64,000 bases of DNA from Alteromonadaceae bacterium (GCA_014872785.1 WKFJ01000014.1:124001-188000); one strand, 5' to 3'. Positions 51,617-61,275 are shown, numbered from the stretch's first letter. The notes: generated by a model not told the origin, from the sequence alone. Made by a program: numbers and translations.

Positions 51617-53757
51617 AGCAGGTTTTTAGGCGAGTAAAGGACAAAAAGGGGATCGTGCTAGTCGAAGAATTACCTGCCCCTCAAGTTGCTGACAATCAGG
51701 TATTAGTGCAAACCGAATACACTGTTATCAGTGCGGGGACAGAAGGGGCTACCTTGAGTAAGACCTTTCCAGAATTGGTTAAGCAAACACTGCAAGATCC
51801 CTGGATGCGAGAAGCGGTTAAAAACCTAATATTTGGTGCCAGTCCAATTCTTACTAAGAACATTGTCTGGGATGAAACTACCTTAATGCGTGCTATTGGC
51901 TACAGCGGTGCTGGTACGGTTATTGACGTCGGCAAGAACGTTAATGGTATTTCTGTTGGCAGCAAAGTAGCCTTTGCTGCTGAAGGGCATGCAGCGGTTG
52001 TCGCGCCTTCTAAAAATTTTGTTGTTCCTATTCCGGAAAATGTATCTACTCAAGAAGCGGCATTTGTAACTTTGGGTGGCATTGCGTTGCAGGGCGTTAG
52101 AAGGGCGCAAATCCAAATTGGTGAAAATGTCGTCGTCTATGGTATGGGACTGGTGGGGTTATTAACCGCCCAGATAGTTCGAGCAGCAGGTGGGAAAGTC
52201 ATTGGTGTCGATATCTCCGATGCGCCGCTAGCGCTTCTCAAAAAATTAGTGCCTGATGCGCGTACTATTAATGCCAGCGAACTGGATTTGCTGCCTGTAG
52301 TAAAGGGGATGACTGAGGGTTATGGTGCCGATGTGGTTATCATTTGCGCGTCAAGTAAGGATAAATGCATTGCAAATAACGCCATGAAAATGGCACGAAA
52401 ACAAGGCAAAGTCGTATTTGTTGGCCTAGTCAAAATGGACTTAGAGCGCATGCCCTTTTTCCAAAATGAGTTAGATCTTAAGTTTTCTCGGGCTTACGGT
52501 CCGGGTGTCATGGAGCCTAATTATGAAAAAGGTCGCGTGGACTATCCATTCCATTATGTTAGGTGGACTGAGCAAAGAAACTTAGGTGCCTTTCTAGACC
52601 TAGTAGCAAGTGGCAAAGTGGACGTGAAATCTCTTACTGCGGGAATTTATGCCGTAGATGATGCGCAAAAGGCGTTTCATGATTTATACCAACCGGAATT
52701 CAGATCACGATCGGTTTTGTTACATTACACCTCTGAAAACGGAGAGTCTTCGCACAACACCGTTAATTTTAAGAAGAATCAAGCAAAAACAAAAAATAGT
52801 ACCTACAGGATTGGTCTAATAGGTTGCGGCAATTTTACTAGAACCACTCATATTCCCAATTTAAATAGTCATAAAAGTTTTGATATTGGCGCGATTGCTT
52901 CAAAGACCGGTGTTAATGCGGTCTCTATCGTCGACAGATTCAAGATACCCCAATCAACTACTGACTATCGCGTGGTGATTGATAACAATGATATCGATGC
53001 GGTAGTTGTTGCGACTCGCCATGACATGCATTGTCAGATTGCATGTGAAGCTCTGGCACAAGGTAAACATGTGTTCATGGAAAAGCCTGCAGTTTTAAAT
53101 TTTGAACAGTATCAACAACTTAAACAAGCGATAGATGATTCTCAAGCTGTATTTATGGTGGGTTACAATCGCAGGTATTCGTCACTCGGTATACGCCTTA
53201 AAGAAATGCTGCAACCCAATTTACCTATGATTATTCAGTATAACGTTGCTATTCCTGAAGTTCCCAGTGATCATTGGACATTAGATAGCCATGAAGGTGG
53301 TGGACGCTTGATTGGTGAGGCTGAGCACTTTTTTGATTTCATGAATTTTCTTGCTGAGGTTCCCGTATCTCACATTGGTGCACGCTGTCTAACCAGACAA
53401 TCGGAAACCAGTCAAAATCAGTTTAACTTTGCGGTTGACCTCACTTATGGCAATAGCGCCTTAGCCACTTTGACCTATACCTCATTAGCGGCTGCTACTA
53501 AGTTACCCAGGGAACAGGTCATTGTGCATCAGGCAGGCCGAACTCTAATAGTCAATGACTTTAAATCATTGCAATGTCTGCAAGCTCAGAAACAGAAAAA
53601 GCAAAACAAACTCTTTGCTGAAATGGGGCATAAACGAGAAGTTGACGCCTTTGCCAACTTGCTCGAGTCTGGCGAAACGCCGTCATCTGATGTTGCTTTA
53701 GCGGCTTCATATATCGCATTAAAAGCCCAGAGTATTCTAGACGAAGGGCAGTCCTAA
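51613..53757 (+). CDS. Bi-domain oxidoreductase (zinc-ADH-like + Gfo/Idh/MocA)
   Basis: 714 residues. The first half (about 1-365) is a zinc-type alcohol dehydrogenase-like domain with YSGAGTVIDVG, GMGLVGLLTAQIV (NAD(P) loop) but without clear structural-zinc cysteines. The second half (about 395-714) is a Gfo/Idh/MocA domain beginning IGLIGCGNFTRTTHIPN and containing the catalytic EKP (FMEKPAVL). The fusion is known from polysaccharide loci and may do coupled oxidation/reduction on a sugar. Confidence 0.92.
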   Translation: MKQVFRRVKDKKGIVLVEELPAPQVADNQVLVQTEYTVISAGTEGATLSKTFPELVKQTLQDPWMREAVKNLIFGASPILTKNIVWDETTLMRAIGYSGAGTVIDVGKNVNGISVGSKVAFAAEGHAAVVAPSKNFVVPIPENVSTQEAAFVTLGGIALQGVRRAQIQIGENVVVYGMGLVGLLTAQIVRAAGGKVIGVDISDAPLALLKKLVPDARTINASELDLLPVVKGMTEGYGADVVIICASSKDKCIANNAMKMARKQGKVVFVGLVKMDLERMPFFQNELDLKFSRAYGPGVMEPNYEKGRVDYPFHYVRWTEQRNLGAFLDLVASGKVDVKSLTAGIYAVDDAQKAFHDLYQPEFRSRSVLLHYTSENGESSHNTVNFKKNQAKTKNSTYRIGLIGCGNFTRTTHIPNLNSHKSFDIGAIASKTGVNAVSIVDRFKIPQSTTDYRVVIDNNDIDAVVVATRHDMHCQIACEALAQGKHVFMEKPAVLNFEQYQQLKQAIDDSQAVFMVGYNRRYSSLGIRLKEMLQPNLPMIIQYNVAIPEVPSDHWTLDSHEGGGRLIGEAEHFFDFMNFLAEVPVSHIGARCLTRQSETSQNQFNFAVDLTYGNSALATLTYTSLAAATKLPREQVIVHQAGRTLIVNDFKSLQCLQAQKQKKQNKLFAEMGHKREVDAFANLLESGETPSSDVALAASYIALKAQSILDEGQS

Positions 53758-53782
53758 AGACGCTGTTATAGAAGGTTGCAAC

Positions 53783-54691
53783 ATGGCTAAACCGAACTTT
53801 TTTATTGTAGGCTGCGCTAAAAGCGGCACGACAACGCTGGCCAAGGTCATTGAACAGCATCCAGACATTTATATGTCTCCGGTTAAGGAACCGAACTTTT
53901 TTAACCGAAAAGATGGCAATCAATACAGTGTCATTCACGCCAAAACAGAAGAACAATACCTGTCTTTATTTAATGGCGAAAGTGGCCAAAAAGCGGTGGG
54001 CGAAGCGTCACCGGGGTACCTCCATTCAGACACTGCTGCTGAGGAAATCTTTGATTTCTCAACAAGGGCGAAGATTATTATAATCCTTCGTCATCCAGCT
54101 GATTTGGTGTGCTCCTGGTATCACCATGCCAAGTACATGGGAGATGACAATAGCCAAGACATTCACACTGCATTGACAACAGAATTCGAGTCACAGGGTA
54201 AAAAACACACTCACAAACACTATTCCTATCTGGACGTCATTTCTCTATCTGAGCGGATCAAACGATTCTATGCCATATTCCCGCATGACAACATTCACTT
54301 GGTAATGCTGGAAGCCATGAAACAAGAGCCGGTAGAAACATTTAGAGCATTGTTTCACTTCTTAGAAATAGATCCCGGTTTTACCCCAGTATTGGATAAT
54401 CATAACTTCAGTCGAAAAGTCAGGTTTCAAGCGATGCACAAAGGACTAACGGCGCTAGGCTTGTCCCCTGCCGATATGAGAAATAATAGATTGTTTAAAT
54501 CCTTAGCGAGGATTCTCGGTCCTAACTTGTATACCAAATTAATAGGATTTGGCAGAAATTTATATACACAAAAAAGCAGTTATCCTGCGTTGAGTCCCGA
54601 GTTGAGAAAGCACTTGTTAGACCTACTCGCGACAGAAACTGACACATTGGAAAAAGTGATTAAGCGAGACTTGTCTTATTGGAAGCAATAG
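53783..54691 (+). CDS. Sulfotransferase domain protein
   Basis: 302 residues. The PAPS 5'-phosphosulfate loop GCAKSGTTTL lies at about 9-18, and the 3'-phosphate binding segment IIILRHPADLVCSWYHH at about 94-110. It transfers sulfate from 3'-phosphoadenosine 5'-phosphosulfate, here most likely to a sugar of the locus product. Sulfated glycans are common in marine bacteria. AAGG precedes the ATG. Confidence 0.92.
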   Translation: MAKPNFFIVGCAKSGTTTLAKVIEQHPDIYMSPVKEPNFFNRKDGNQYSVIHAKTEEQYLSLFNGESGQKAVGEASPGYLHSDTAAEEIFDFSTRAKIIIILRHPADLVCSWYHHAKYMGDDNSQDIHTALTTEFESQGKKHTHKHYSYLDVISLSERIKRFYAIFPHDNIHLVMLEAMKQEPVETFRALFHFLEIDPGFTPVLDNHNFSRKVRFQAMHKGLTALGLSPADMRNNRLFKSLARILGPNLYTKLIGFGRNLYTQKSSYPALSPELRKHLLDLLATETDTLEKVIKRDLSYWKQ

Positions 54692-54772
54692 TCAGCTGCT
54701 AAATTACTTCGCATTGGTAGTGTCTTTTCTTTTATTTTATTTTATTTTTTATTGTTAAGAATTGTAATCTGA

Positions 54773-55591
54773 ATGTCTACAAAATTGTTAGTTTCCACTT
54801 CAAAAGCCTTGTTGGCCGTTGATCTGCAAACACAAGATACCAAGTTGATAAGCGAAGGCTATGGCCTTTATTACGGCATCGCCCGCTTAGGGGATTCTAT
54901 ATTCGTTGCTGCCCGTAATTTATTGCAATGGCCGAGGCGATTTTTTCCGGATAAGCGTCTAGAAAGGCCCTGTTTACTTGAGTTTGACGCAGGATTAAAC
55001 CTTGTTAGACAAATCCCTATTCCTGTACCGGCGAGAGGTTTGCATCAGATTATTGAACATCGTGGTGTGATTTATTGCACTTGTTCAGCTGAAGATAGTG
55101 TGGTGATGTTTAATGGGAAAAATTGGTGTTGCTGGTATCCGTCGGACAACAGCGAGCACTACGGTATAGACAAACATCACTTTAATTCACTGAAAATAGA
55201 AGATGACGTCCTGTATTTATTAGCTCATAACAATGGTGCAAGTGAGATTTTGTCGTACGATCTCGCTACAAAGTCATTCCTAGAAAAAGTGCAGATGGGA
55301 AAGTGTGCTCACAATATCTTGAGGCTAAACGGCGAGTTAGTAACGTGCTCTTCCGCTGAAGGGACGCTGGTAAACACGAATGGTATCATTTGTAGCACAG
55401 AGGGTTTTCCACGTGGTTTCGCGGAGTTGGAAGAGCACTATGTGGTGGGAATTTCAGCCATCGCACAGAGAAAACGTCGAATGCAGGGCGAGTCTAAGTT
55501 AGAAATCTATAGTAAAGTGGATTGGCAGCTACAAAAGAAAATCAATTTGGGCGGCTATGGGCAGGTGACTGAACTTTTTATCTACTCATAA
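54773..55591 (+). CDS. Putative beta-propeller protein of the glycan locus
   Basis: 272 residues without a signal peptide. Repeating strand-turn units of about 40-45 residues (LLVSTSKALLAVDLQT, GDSIFVAARNLL, HRGVIYCTCSAED, DVLYLLAHNNGASEILSYDLATK, GELVTCSSAEGTL) suggest a beta-propeller. No catalytic family recognised. An AT-rich pyrimidine tract precedes the start. It is the last gene of the locus. Confidence 0.65.
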   Translation: MSTKLLVSTSKALLAVDLQTQDTKLISEGYGLYYGIARLGDSIFVAARNLLQWPRRFFPDKRLERPCLLEFDAGLNLVRQIPIPVPARGLHQIIEHRGVIYCTCSAEDSVVMFNGKNWCCWYPSDNSEHYGIDKHHFNSLKIEDDVLYLLAHNNGASEILSYDLATKSFLEKVQMGKCAHNILRLNGELVTCSSAEGTLVNTNGIICSTEGFPRGFAELEEHYVVGISAIAQRKRRMQGESKLEIYSKVDWQLQKKINLGGYGQVTELFIYS

Positions 55592-55661
55592 GTCGCCTTC
55601 ACAAATCCCAAGCTCGTTGGATGGCAACTCAAGGTCAGGACAGCTATTTGGGGAGGCGACT
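55591..55661. repeat. Inverted repeat between convergent genes
   Basis: AGTCGCCT (55591-55598) and AGGCGACT (55654-55661) are perfect arms with a 55-base loop, between convergent genes. Too long a loop for a classical terminator; it may structure the 3' ends. Confidence 0.4.
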
Positions 55662-55685
55662 GAATGCACGCTTTCAGCAATTCAT

Positions 55686-57083
55686 TTATCCTTGTTTAGC
55701 TAACCATTCTATGGTTTGTTGACCGATTCGAGGGTCAAAGTGCGACTGTGGATTGCCCGGGTTGTATTGGCCGTTGTTTCGTGCCGCCATGTGCTCTTCG
55801 TTGGTCTTATAGCGCATAAAACCGTGCTCTGCGCCCTTGATAACAACAGCTTGGCTGTTGGGATGCTGCGTTTGTTTTGCAATGTCGAAGGCCCACTGCG
55901 GCTCAATCGCCTGAATGTCAAAGCTGCCGTGCATCATCAGTACCGGCACGTTTAGTTGTTTCCATAGATTGGCAAAGTCATACTGGTTGAGGTCTCTGAA
56001 AAAACTATAGTGCCTGTCCACCACTTGATCGCCGTCAATCGTTAATAAATCATCAGATAAAGCTCCCTGTACGGACTTATCTTTTAACACCTCTTGCCAA
56101 GGCGTTTGTGTGTTGAGCCACAAATTTAAAAACGGCTGCATTCTTTTGGTATTGCGCTTTGCTTGTCGTGGTGACGTTGAGAAGTGCTTTACCGCCTGCA
56201 CCGCATAAATATCTAACATGTAGTCATACCACCCTTTAAAAACACCGCCGTAGCCAATAATGCCAGCTACCTTTTCTTGTTGTGCCACCAAGGGGGCGTG
56301 CAATACACCCAAGGAGTGACCCCAAAGGTAAGTGCGTTCTGGGTCGACGAAAGGTTTGTTTTTCAGATGTTTTAAAGCTTGTAAAAACGCCTGATTTTCT
56401 TCTGTGAAATCAATATCTCTGCAATGTTTAGTGGACTGGCTATCGCCCATGCCCGGCTTTTCTACTCGATAAACCACATTTCCCGCCGCAACAAGTTGTT
56501 CGAGCAGTTGCCTTGTGGTGACATAGGGCAACATGCCGTAATCAATGGAGCTACAGGTGTAACCTTGGATAAAGAGTATCGCTGGCGCTTTTTGATTCTC
56601 GCTAAAACCAAGCGGTTTGTACAAAATGGAGCGCAGATGATTACCCTGATACTGCACGCTTTCGTAGGTCACCTCCGCCACATCACTTACCTCAAATGGG
56701 CGCGGTTGCATGCTTCCTTCGAGCGTGATGCTCTTCCCATTTCTTAGGACATCTACTTGCACATGGTTGCCTGTGCTTAGCGTGCCTATCACTGACAGTA
56801 ATTCGGAAAAGTCACCAATTTTGTTTTGATTAACAGACACCAGTTTATCACCTACTTTCATGCCAAGTGCTGCCGCCGTGCTGTTGGGAATCACTTGTCG
56901 AATAGTGACAGCAACCCCCGGTGCATTGCGTTCAGGTTGTATGCCTAAAAGTGTTCTTCTGGGAAGTGCCTCACTCATCTGTAGTGTTTTACCCTCCTGG
57001 TCTGCTGCGACGGCTTCACTTGCGCCAAAAGTGGGGTAGATAGAAAAAATTAATAGACTCAAGACGGTGGCTATTCGGCTCAT
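55686..57083 (-). CDS. Secreted PDZ-alpha/beta hydrolase
   Basis: 465 residues. A signal peptide (about 1-20) is followed by a PDZ domain (about 48-125, PNSTAAALGMKVGDKLVSVN) and an alpha/beta hydrolase domain with the nucleophile elbow GHSLG (about 257-261) and a C-terminal GAEHGFM His. PDZ domains bind peptide tails, so this enzyme may be tethered to a partner in the periplasm. Coupled by ATGA overlap to the upstream DUF885 gene. Its substrate is unknown, most likely an ester or peptide. Confidence 0.85.
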   Translation of the reverse strand: MSRIATVLSLLIFSIYPTFGASEAVAADQEGKTLQMSEALPRRTLLGIQPERNAPGVAVTIRQVIPNSTAAALGMKVGDKLVSVNQNKIGDFSELLSVIGTLSTGNHVQVDVLRNGKSITLEGSMQPRPFEVSDVAEVTYESVQYQGNHLRSILYKPLGFSENQKAPAILFIQGYTCSSIDYGMLPYVTTRQLLEQLVAAGNVVYRVEKPGMGDSQSTKHCRDIDFTEENQAFLQALKHLKNKPFVDPERTYLWGHSLGVLHAPLVAQQEKVAGIIGYGGVFKGWYDYMLDIYAVQAVKHFSTSPRQAKRNTKRMQPFLNLWLNTQTPWQEVLKDKSVQGALSDDLLTIDGDQVVDRHYSFFRDLNQYDFANLWKQLNVPVLMMHGSFDIQAIEPQWAFDIAKQTQHPNSQAVVIKGAEHGFMRYKTNEEHMAARNNGQYNPGNPQSHFDPRIGQQTIEWLAKQG

Positions 57084-58420
57084 GGTAAATTCTCTATATC
57101 AAGTATTTGGCTGATGTAATTCAGAGCAACGGGTGGTTGGTTAGTTAAACGGAGCACTGTGTTGCGGATTTCTCTTTGGCCTATGCTTCTTTTACTGATG
57201 TTTGGCTGGTTCGCTAATTCGCTTTCGGCTTTTGAAATGGCCTGTTCTATTAGGTGTTTGCCATACACATAGGTAATGACTTGCACCGGCCAGTTTCTAA
57301 TGCGTTTGATCTCACGCTCCATCACGTCAGGCGCATGTGGTAAATATCTCATCCAGAGTGATTTGGCCTGCTGTTCTGTCCAGTCTTCATGATGCAGACC
57401 TGTGTCGATTAACACCCTTAGTGCTCGCAATACTCGCCATTCAAGGGCGTAAGCCTTGGATTCGGGATGGTTAAATAAACCAAACTCTTCAGCCAGGGTT
57501 TCGACGTAAGCGGCCCAACCTTCAGAGCTTATTTGCAAGCGAGGTAAGAATTTATTATCTGGACACAAGGTGTTCCGGCCTGCCTCGACAAATTGCATAT
57601 GATGGCCTGGTATGGCTTCATGGATGTACAACCAGTCCACGTGTTTGCCCCTGATTTTTTTCTCCACCGGGTGGTACAAAAAGGTCTGTCGGAACGTGTT
57701 GTAAACACCGGGCGCAGGAAAGCTCTCGGGTAAATTTGATTTTCGTATGCGCACCTGAGGCACCGGTTCGGTGATGCCAAATACCTCATTTAAATGAGGG
57801 AGAACCTGTTTTTCTCGCTCGCGGAATGCCCGCACAATTTTTTTGTGCTCCGTCAGCTCGTAGTCATCTAGTGCTGCAGTGTACGGGACTTTTTTCGCTT
57901 TTAGGTATATAGCATAGGCGTGTTCAAGCTCTCTTTTCGCCATGTTCTGTAATGTCTCAATTGACACATCGGTCGCTAGCCAACTTTGTAGCCAATGCCG
58001 ATACCAGGCTTTACCACCGGGTAAATCAGAAAAACTACCCTGATAATGACTCTTATGAGTTAAAAGGTCGTGCAATCCACGTCGTTGTGCAACCAGCTTG
58101 AGATACTGACTCAATGTTTCATTTGCAATCTTTTGGCATATACCATGTGGGCGCAGTTTGGCTTGCTTTGCCTGCCATCGAGTTATAGCTTCGGGACTTG
58201 GCTGTGATTGTGATTTTAAATCTTGAATAAACTCAGCAAAGTTTAGCCGAGGCGACATAAAGTCTGCCTCAATGACTTCATCTACTAGCTCTGCGAAATC
58301 TCGTTTGAATACTTGTTCAGTATTATCTGCCGATTGTGCGGCAGTCGATTTAGCCAATACAAGAACCAGCATGAATATTCTGCAATACACAGTTTTGAAT
58401 TGGCGGGTCTTGCGTTTCAT
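57080..58420 (-). CDS. DUF885 family protein (probable metallopeptidase)
   Basis: About 447 residues. An N-terminal hydrophobic segment (about 13-28) looks like a signal peptide. The family HExxxxHH-type motif reads HEAIPGHHMQF (about 265-275), with downstream EGWAAYVETLAEEFGLF supplying further ligands. DUF885 proteins are distantly related to gluzincin-like metallopeptidases and some act on dipeptides. ATG at 58420 is chosen over a TTG at 58429. It forms a two-gene unit with the PDZ hydrolase. Confidence 0.85.
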   Translation of the reverse strand: MKRKTRQFKTVYCRIFMLVLVLAKSTAAQSADNTEQVFKRDFAELVDEVIEADFMSPRLNFAEFIQDLKSQSQPSPEAITRWQAKQAKLRPHGICQKIANETLSQYLKLVAQRRGLHDLLTHKSHYQGSFSDLPGGKAWYRHWLQSWLATDVSIETLQNMAKRELEHAYAIYLKAKKVPYTAALDDYELTEHKKIVRAFREREKQVLPHLNEVFGITEPVPQVRIRKSNLPESFPAPGVYNTFRQTFLYHPVEKKIRGKHVDWLYIHEAIPGHHMQFVEAGRNTLCPDNKFLPRLQISSEGWAAYVETLAEEFGLFNHPESKAYALEWRVLRALRVLIDTGLHHEDWTEQQAKSLWMRYLPHAPDVMEREIKRIRNWPVQVITYVYGKHLIEQAISKAESELANQPNISKRSIGQREIRNTVLRLTNQPPVALNYISQILDIENLP

Positions 58421-58555
58421 CGTCTGCAAAGTGAAGAATAACTATTCGCAGCCTAGCAAGTTTTAGTGGTTATGTTAGTTATTGGAGTCGAATCAATTGT
58501 ATTGAAATATGTCACGCTCACAAATCTTATCAAGCAGCATTGTAGAGAATGTGAA

Positions 58556-58585
58556 TAGAAAAATAGGGCTTAAAAGCCCTAGTTT
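58556..58585 (-). terminator. Terminator of the small lipoprotein gene
   Basis: On the minus strand AGGGCTTTTAAGCCCT is followed by ATTTTT. It shares the TAGGGCT/AGCCCTA core with two other terminators in the window. Confidence 0.8.
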
Positions 58586-58610
58586 TGAATCGGTTCGATA
58601 TTATTAGAAC

Positions 58611-58961
58611 TTACGCCTTTTCTGGCACACAAGTGTCTTCTATTTCCATAATTCGGTTGTCGATATCCTTATCGAACTTACCTGAGGCAATCGCATAGCG
58701 ACTAGAGTACTCACCGGCCAGTAAGTTAAATACGATAGACGTCGGCAGAATGGAGGCTACGCCATTAGCGAGTTTTTCACGAGGGGTACTTTTACTTTTT
58801 TGCAGTTGCGATAAGTGATGTTGAGCATTGTGGCAGTCTATGTCACCGTTGAGATACATCATTGTGGTTTGATGTCTACCAACAGCGGAAGCGCAACCAG
58901 AAGTTAGCATTGCGATGGCAATGGCAAGAAGCATAAGTCGAAGTTTCTTGTGCCCGTTCAT
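58611..58961 (-). CDS. Small lipoprotein
   Basis: 116 residues. The signal sequence ends in the lipobox LTSGC (Cys at about residue 23), so it is lipidated. The mature part begins with a short Ala/His-rich stretch and includes DIDCHNAQHH and a membrane-like segment (ASILPTSIVFNLLAGEYSS). Not recognised beyond this; it might resemble YceK-like small lipoproteins. Confidence 0.75.
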   Translation of the reverse strand: MNGHKKLRLMLLAIAIAMLTSGCASAVGRHQTTMMYLNGDIDCHNAQHHLSQLQKSKSTPREKLANGVASILPTSIVFNLLAGEYSSRYAIASGKFDKDIDNRIMEIEDTCVPEKA

Positions 58962-59202
58962 TTCAGTACCGCCTTAATGAATAAGATGTGCAGTCAGATT
59001 ACTGCAAAATTCGATCAATAAAAGAGCACCTGATGCGATGTTATTAAATTGTTAGGGTTTTGCGATAACTTAAAAATAATCAAGCGGTAATCCATGTCTA
59101 TTTTGCGATAGAAATTTTCCTCAATGGGGCGTAGTATCCCCAAATATAAGTGTTGTCTTAATCGACATCTGGGATGTATCAACAGTCAAGGAATGATCCA
59201 TT

Positions 59203-60465
59203 ATGACCTTTATTAAACGCCTTACTAAGTCGCTACCAATCATCTGTTTCACGTCTTTATCGGCACTCGCGTTTGCCCCAAAACAATTAAGCGCTCATGA
59301 AATTGTCAGTCTCAAAGAGTTCCCTGAATGGTTTCAAGAAGCTGTTGAAAGAGAAAAACGCATTCGCAAAAAGACCCGTGTCAAAATCGATGCGCTAAAT
59401 GTGAACAAAAAAGTACTGGGTAAAGCGACACTCATTGAAGAGGACGAAGGTTATTGGTTTTACAATTTTGATATTGGAACAGGTTCGCCTGTGGAATGTC
59501 ATGTATACACATCGTTTGATGGTACGGCTAACTCGTTACATCACCTCATTGAATTTGGTATTCAGGGAGTTGAAGCGCTCAATGAAAAAAAACGCTCTGG
59601 AACCTATCCGATTTATACCGATACCGGAGCGTTTGGAAATACCCCTTACTTGGTTCTCGAAACCATGTACAACTTAGGTGAAGGTGAGAACAGAGCTTCT
59701 GGCATTCTAAAGGCCATTTCTGCGCAAACTGGCGATAGTCTGCAGATTTGTATGCACAACGAAATGGGCTATAGAGATACCTTCGTAAGATTCTTCGAAT
59801 CCTTCATCGAAGCCTTTACTGAAAATCAGTCTTCTGATGCGTTTTTTGAATCGGTGTACAAACTTTCTATTAACGAAATGCCGATTGGATTTATAAAAGA
59901 ATCCTACACTAAAGACGCCGATGGTGATGTGGCAATTATTGAGAGTTCTTCTTCCATCATTCCAGTGGATGCAAGTAATGTTGCGCGCAGTGATGGCCTG
60001 ACACGTTCTTGGGGAAGACCTGACGGTACGCTCATTAATGCGGTAGAACACAGCGTTGAAAACGGAGCGTTGGGTTCGCGTTACGAACTCAGCGTAAAAG
60101 ACGGGAAATGGCATGTTAGTGGCGAAATGCAAGGCAAGGCTATAGATGCCAACCTAGAGCATGAAGGAACACTGACTTCTGGCTATGGCAATTACCTAGC
60201 GACCGCACAGTTAATGCAATCAGACGCTAACACCAGTGAAATCGATATGTGGGTATCTGAAGCAGATCCTTTGGGAATTATTAAGGTAAGTTTGGAAAAG
60301 ATAAAGGACAACAATGAGGCCAACTTAAAGTTCATCATGGGGCCGATCATGCTCGACGTTTTATCTGATGAAAACGGCAAGGTATCTCAAGGCTCGATGA
60401 AGCATTCTTCTATGGAAATGAAAATGGATACCTTGTATTCAAAAGGTGAACCAATACTACCATGA
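59203..60465 (+). CDS. Secreted protein of unknown function
   Basis: 420 residues with a signal peptide (about 1-31, ending QLSAHE). The mature part is a mixed-strand protein without recognised motifs; the second half has repeated strand patterns (ELSVKDGKWHVSGEMQGK). AAGGA precedes the ATG by seven bases. It is overlapped by the start of the transglutaminase-like gene (ATGA), so both are one operon and likely work together in the envelope. Confidence 0.75.
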   Translation: MTFIKRLTKSLPIICFTSLSALAFAPKQLSAHEIVSLKEFPEWFQEAVEREKRIRKKTRVKIDALNVNKKVLGKATLIEEDEGYWFYNFDIGTGSPVECHVYTSFDGTANSLHHLIEFGIQGVEALNEKKRSGTYPIYTDTGAFGNTPYLVLETMYNLGEGENRASGILKAISAQTGDSLQICMHNEMGYRDTFVRFFESFIEAFTENQSSDAFFESVYKLSINEMPIGFIKESYTKDADGDVAIIESSSSIIPVDASNVARSDGLTRSWGRPDGTLINAVEHSVENGALGSRYELSVKDGKWHVSGEMQGKAIDANLEHEGTLTSGYGNYLATAQLMQSDANTSEIDMWVSEADPLGIIKVSLEKIKDNNEANLKFIMGPIMLDVLSDENGKVSQGSMKHSSMEMKMDTLYSKGEPILP

Positions 60466-61241
60466 GACGCTGGCTCGCTGTTTTAGGCTTGGTATGGTGT
60501 AGCTACACCCATTCCGAAGGGGCGCCAACGATGGCGCAAATAGATTTGGCTTTTGCTTCTCAGCATTCGGGGGCACTAGCTGATCAAATCTCGTTTGAAA
60601 TGTCCGTGTCTAACGCAAATAAAGTTGTTGAGCAGTTGGCAAAATGGCACAGGCTCACCGTTGCTAAAATAGATGACAAGTCGTTGCTTGTTTCCATGCC
60701 TGAGCAGCCGGTATCTTCAGATAAAGTCGTCGCGCGGCACAGTAGTGAGACCTTTGTGATTGATTTGAGTGAAGCAAGTACTCAAGACTTCACATCTGGG
60801 TTTAAAAATGGTGAAACATCATTTGAACTTGTTGAAATAGCCGAGTACGTTCGCGGCTATATAACCGATTCCACCTATGTACACGACTTTAATATTGCCT
60901 CTCGCGTGGCCACACAACGAAGTGGAGACTGTACTGAACACGCTGTATTAAGCACCGCATTAGCGCGCTCTTTGGGCTTGCCTGCTAGAGTGATGGTGGG
61001 CGCCGTTATAATGGAAACCCAAGAAGAAACAGCTGCTTTTGGTCATGCGTGGTCAGAAGTGTGGCGCGACGATCGTTGGCATATTGTTGATTCGGCATTG
61101 TATGGCTCTGAGGCTAAAAAACACTTCTATCTACCAACAGCTGAGCTAACCAAAGAGACTACTGGTTACTCGTGGGCGCTTATTAACACAACCAGTATGT
61201 TGCCCCATAAAATCAGTAACCTTCAAAACCTTAAACTTTAA
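60462..61241 (+). CDS. Secreted transglutaminase-like protein
   Basis: 259 residues with a signal peptide (about 1-20). The transglutaminase-like core shows the Cys-His-Asp triad: GDCTEHA (Cys about 157), FGHAWSEVW (His about 194) and HIVDSALYG (Asp about 208). These bacterial enzymes act as proteases or peptide-ligating enzymes. Coupled to the preceding secreted protein, which could be its partner or substrate. Confidence 0.88.
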   Translation: MRRWLAVLGLVWCSYTHSEGAPTMAQIDLAFASQHSGALADQISFEMSVSNANKVVEQLAKWHRLTVAKIDDKSLLVSMPEQPVSSDKVVARHSSETFVIDLSEASTQDFTSGFKNGETSFELVEIAEYVRGYITDSTYVHDFNIASRVATQRSGDCTEHAVLSTALARSLGLPARVMVGAVIMETQEETAAFGHAWSEVWRDDRWHIVDSALYGSEAKKHFYLPTAELTKETTGYSWALINTTSMLPHKISNLQNLKL

Positions 61242-61243
61242 AG

Positions 61244-61275
61244 TTAGGGCTATTTAGCCCTAGTTTTCGTTTTTC
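61244..61275 (+). terminator. Terminator after the transglutaminase-like gene
   Basis: TAGGGCT-attt-AGCCCTA followed by GTTTTCGTTTTT. Confidence 0.85.
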
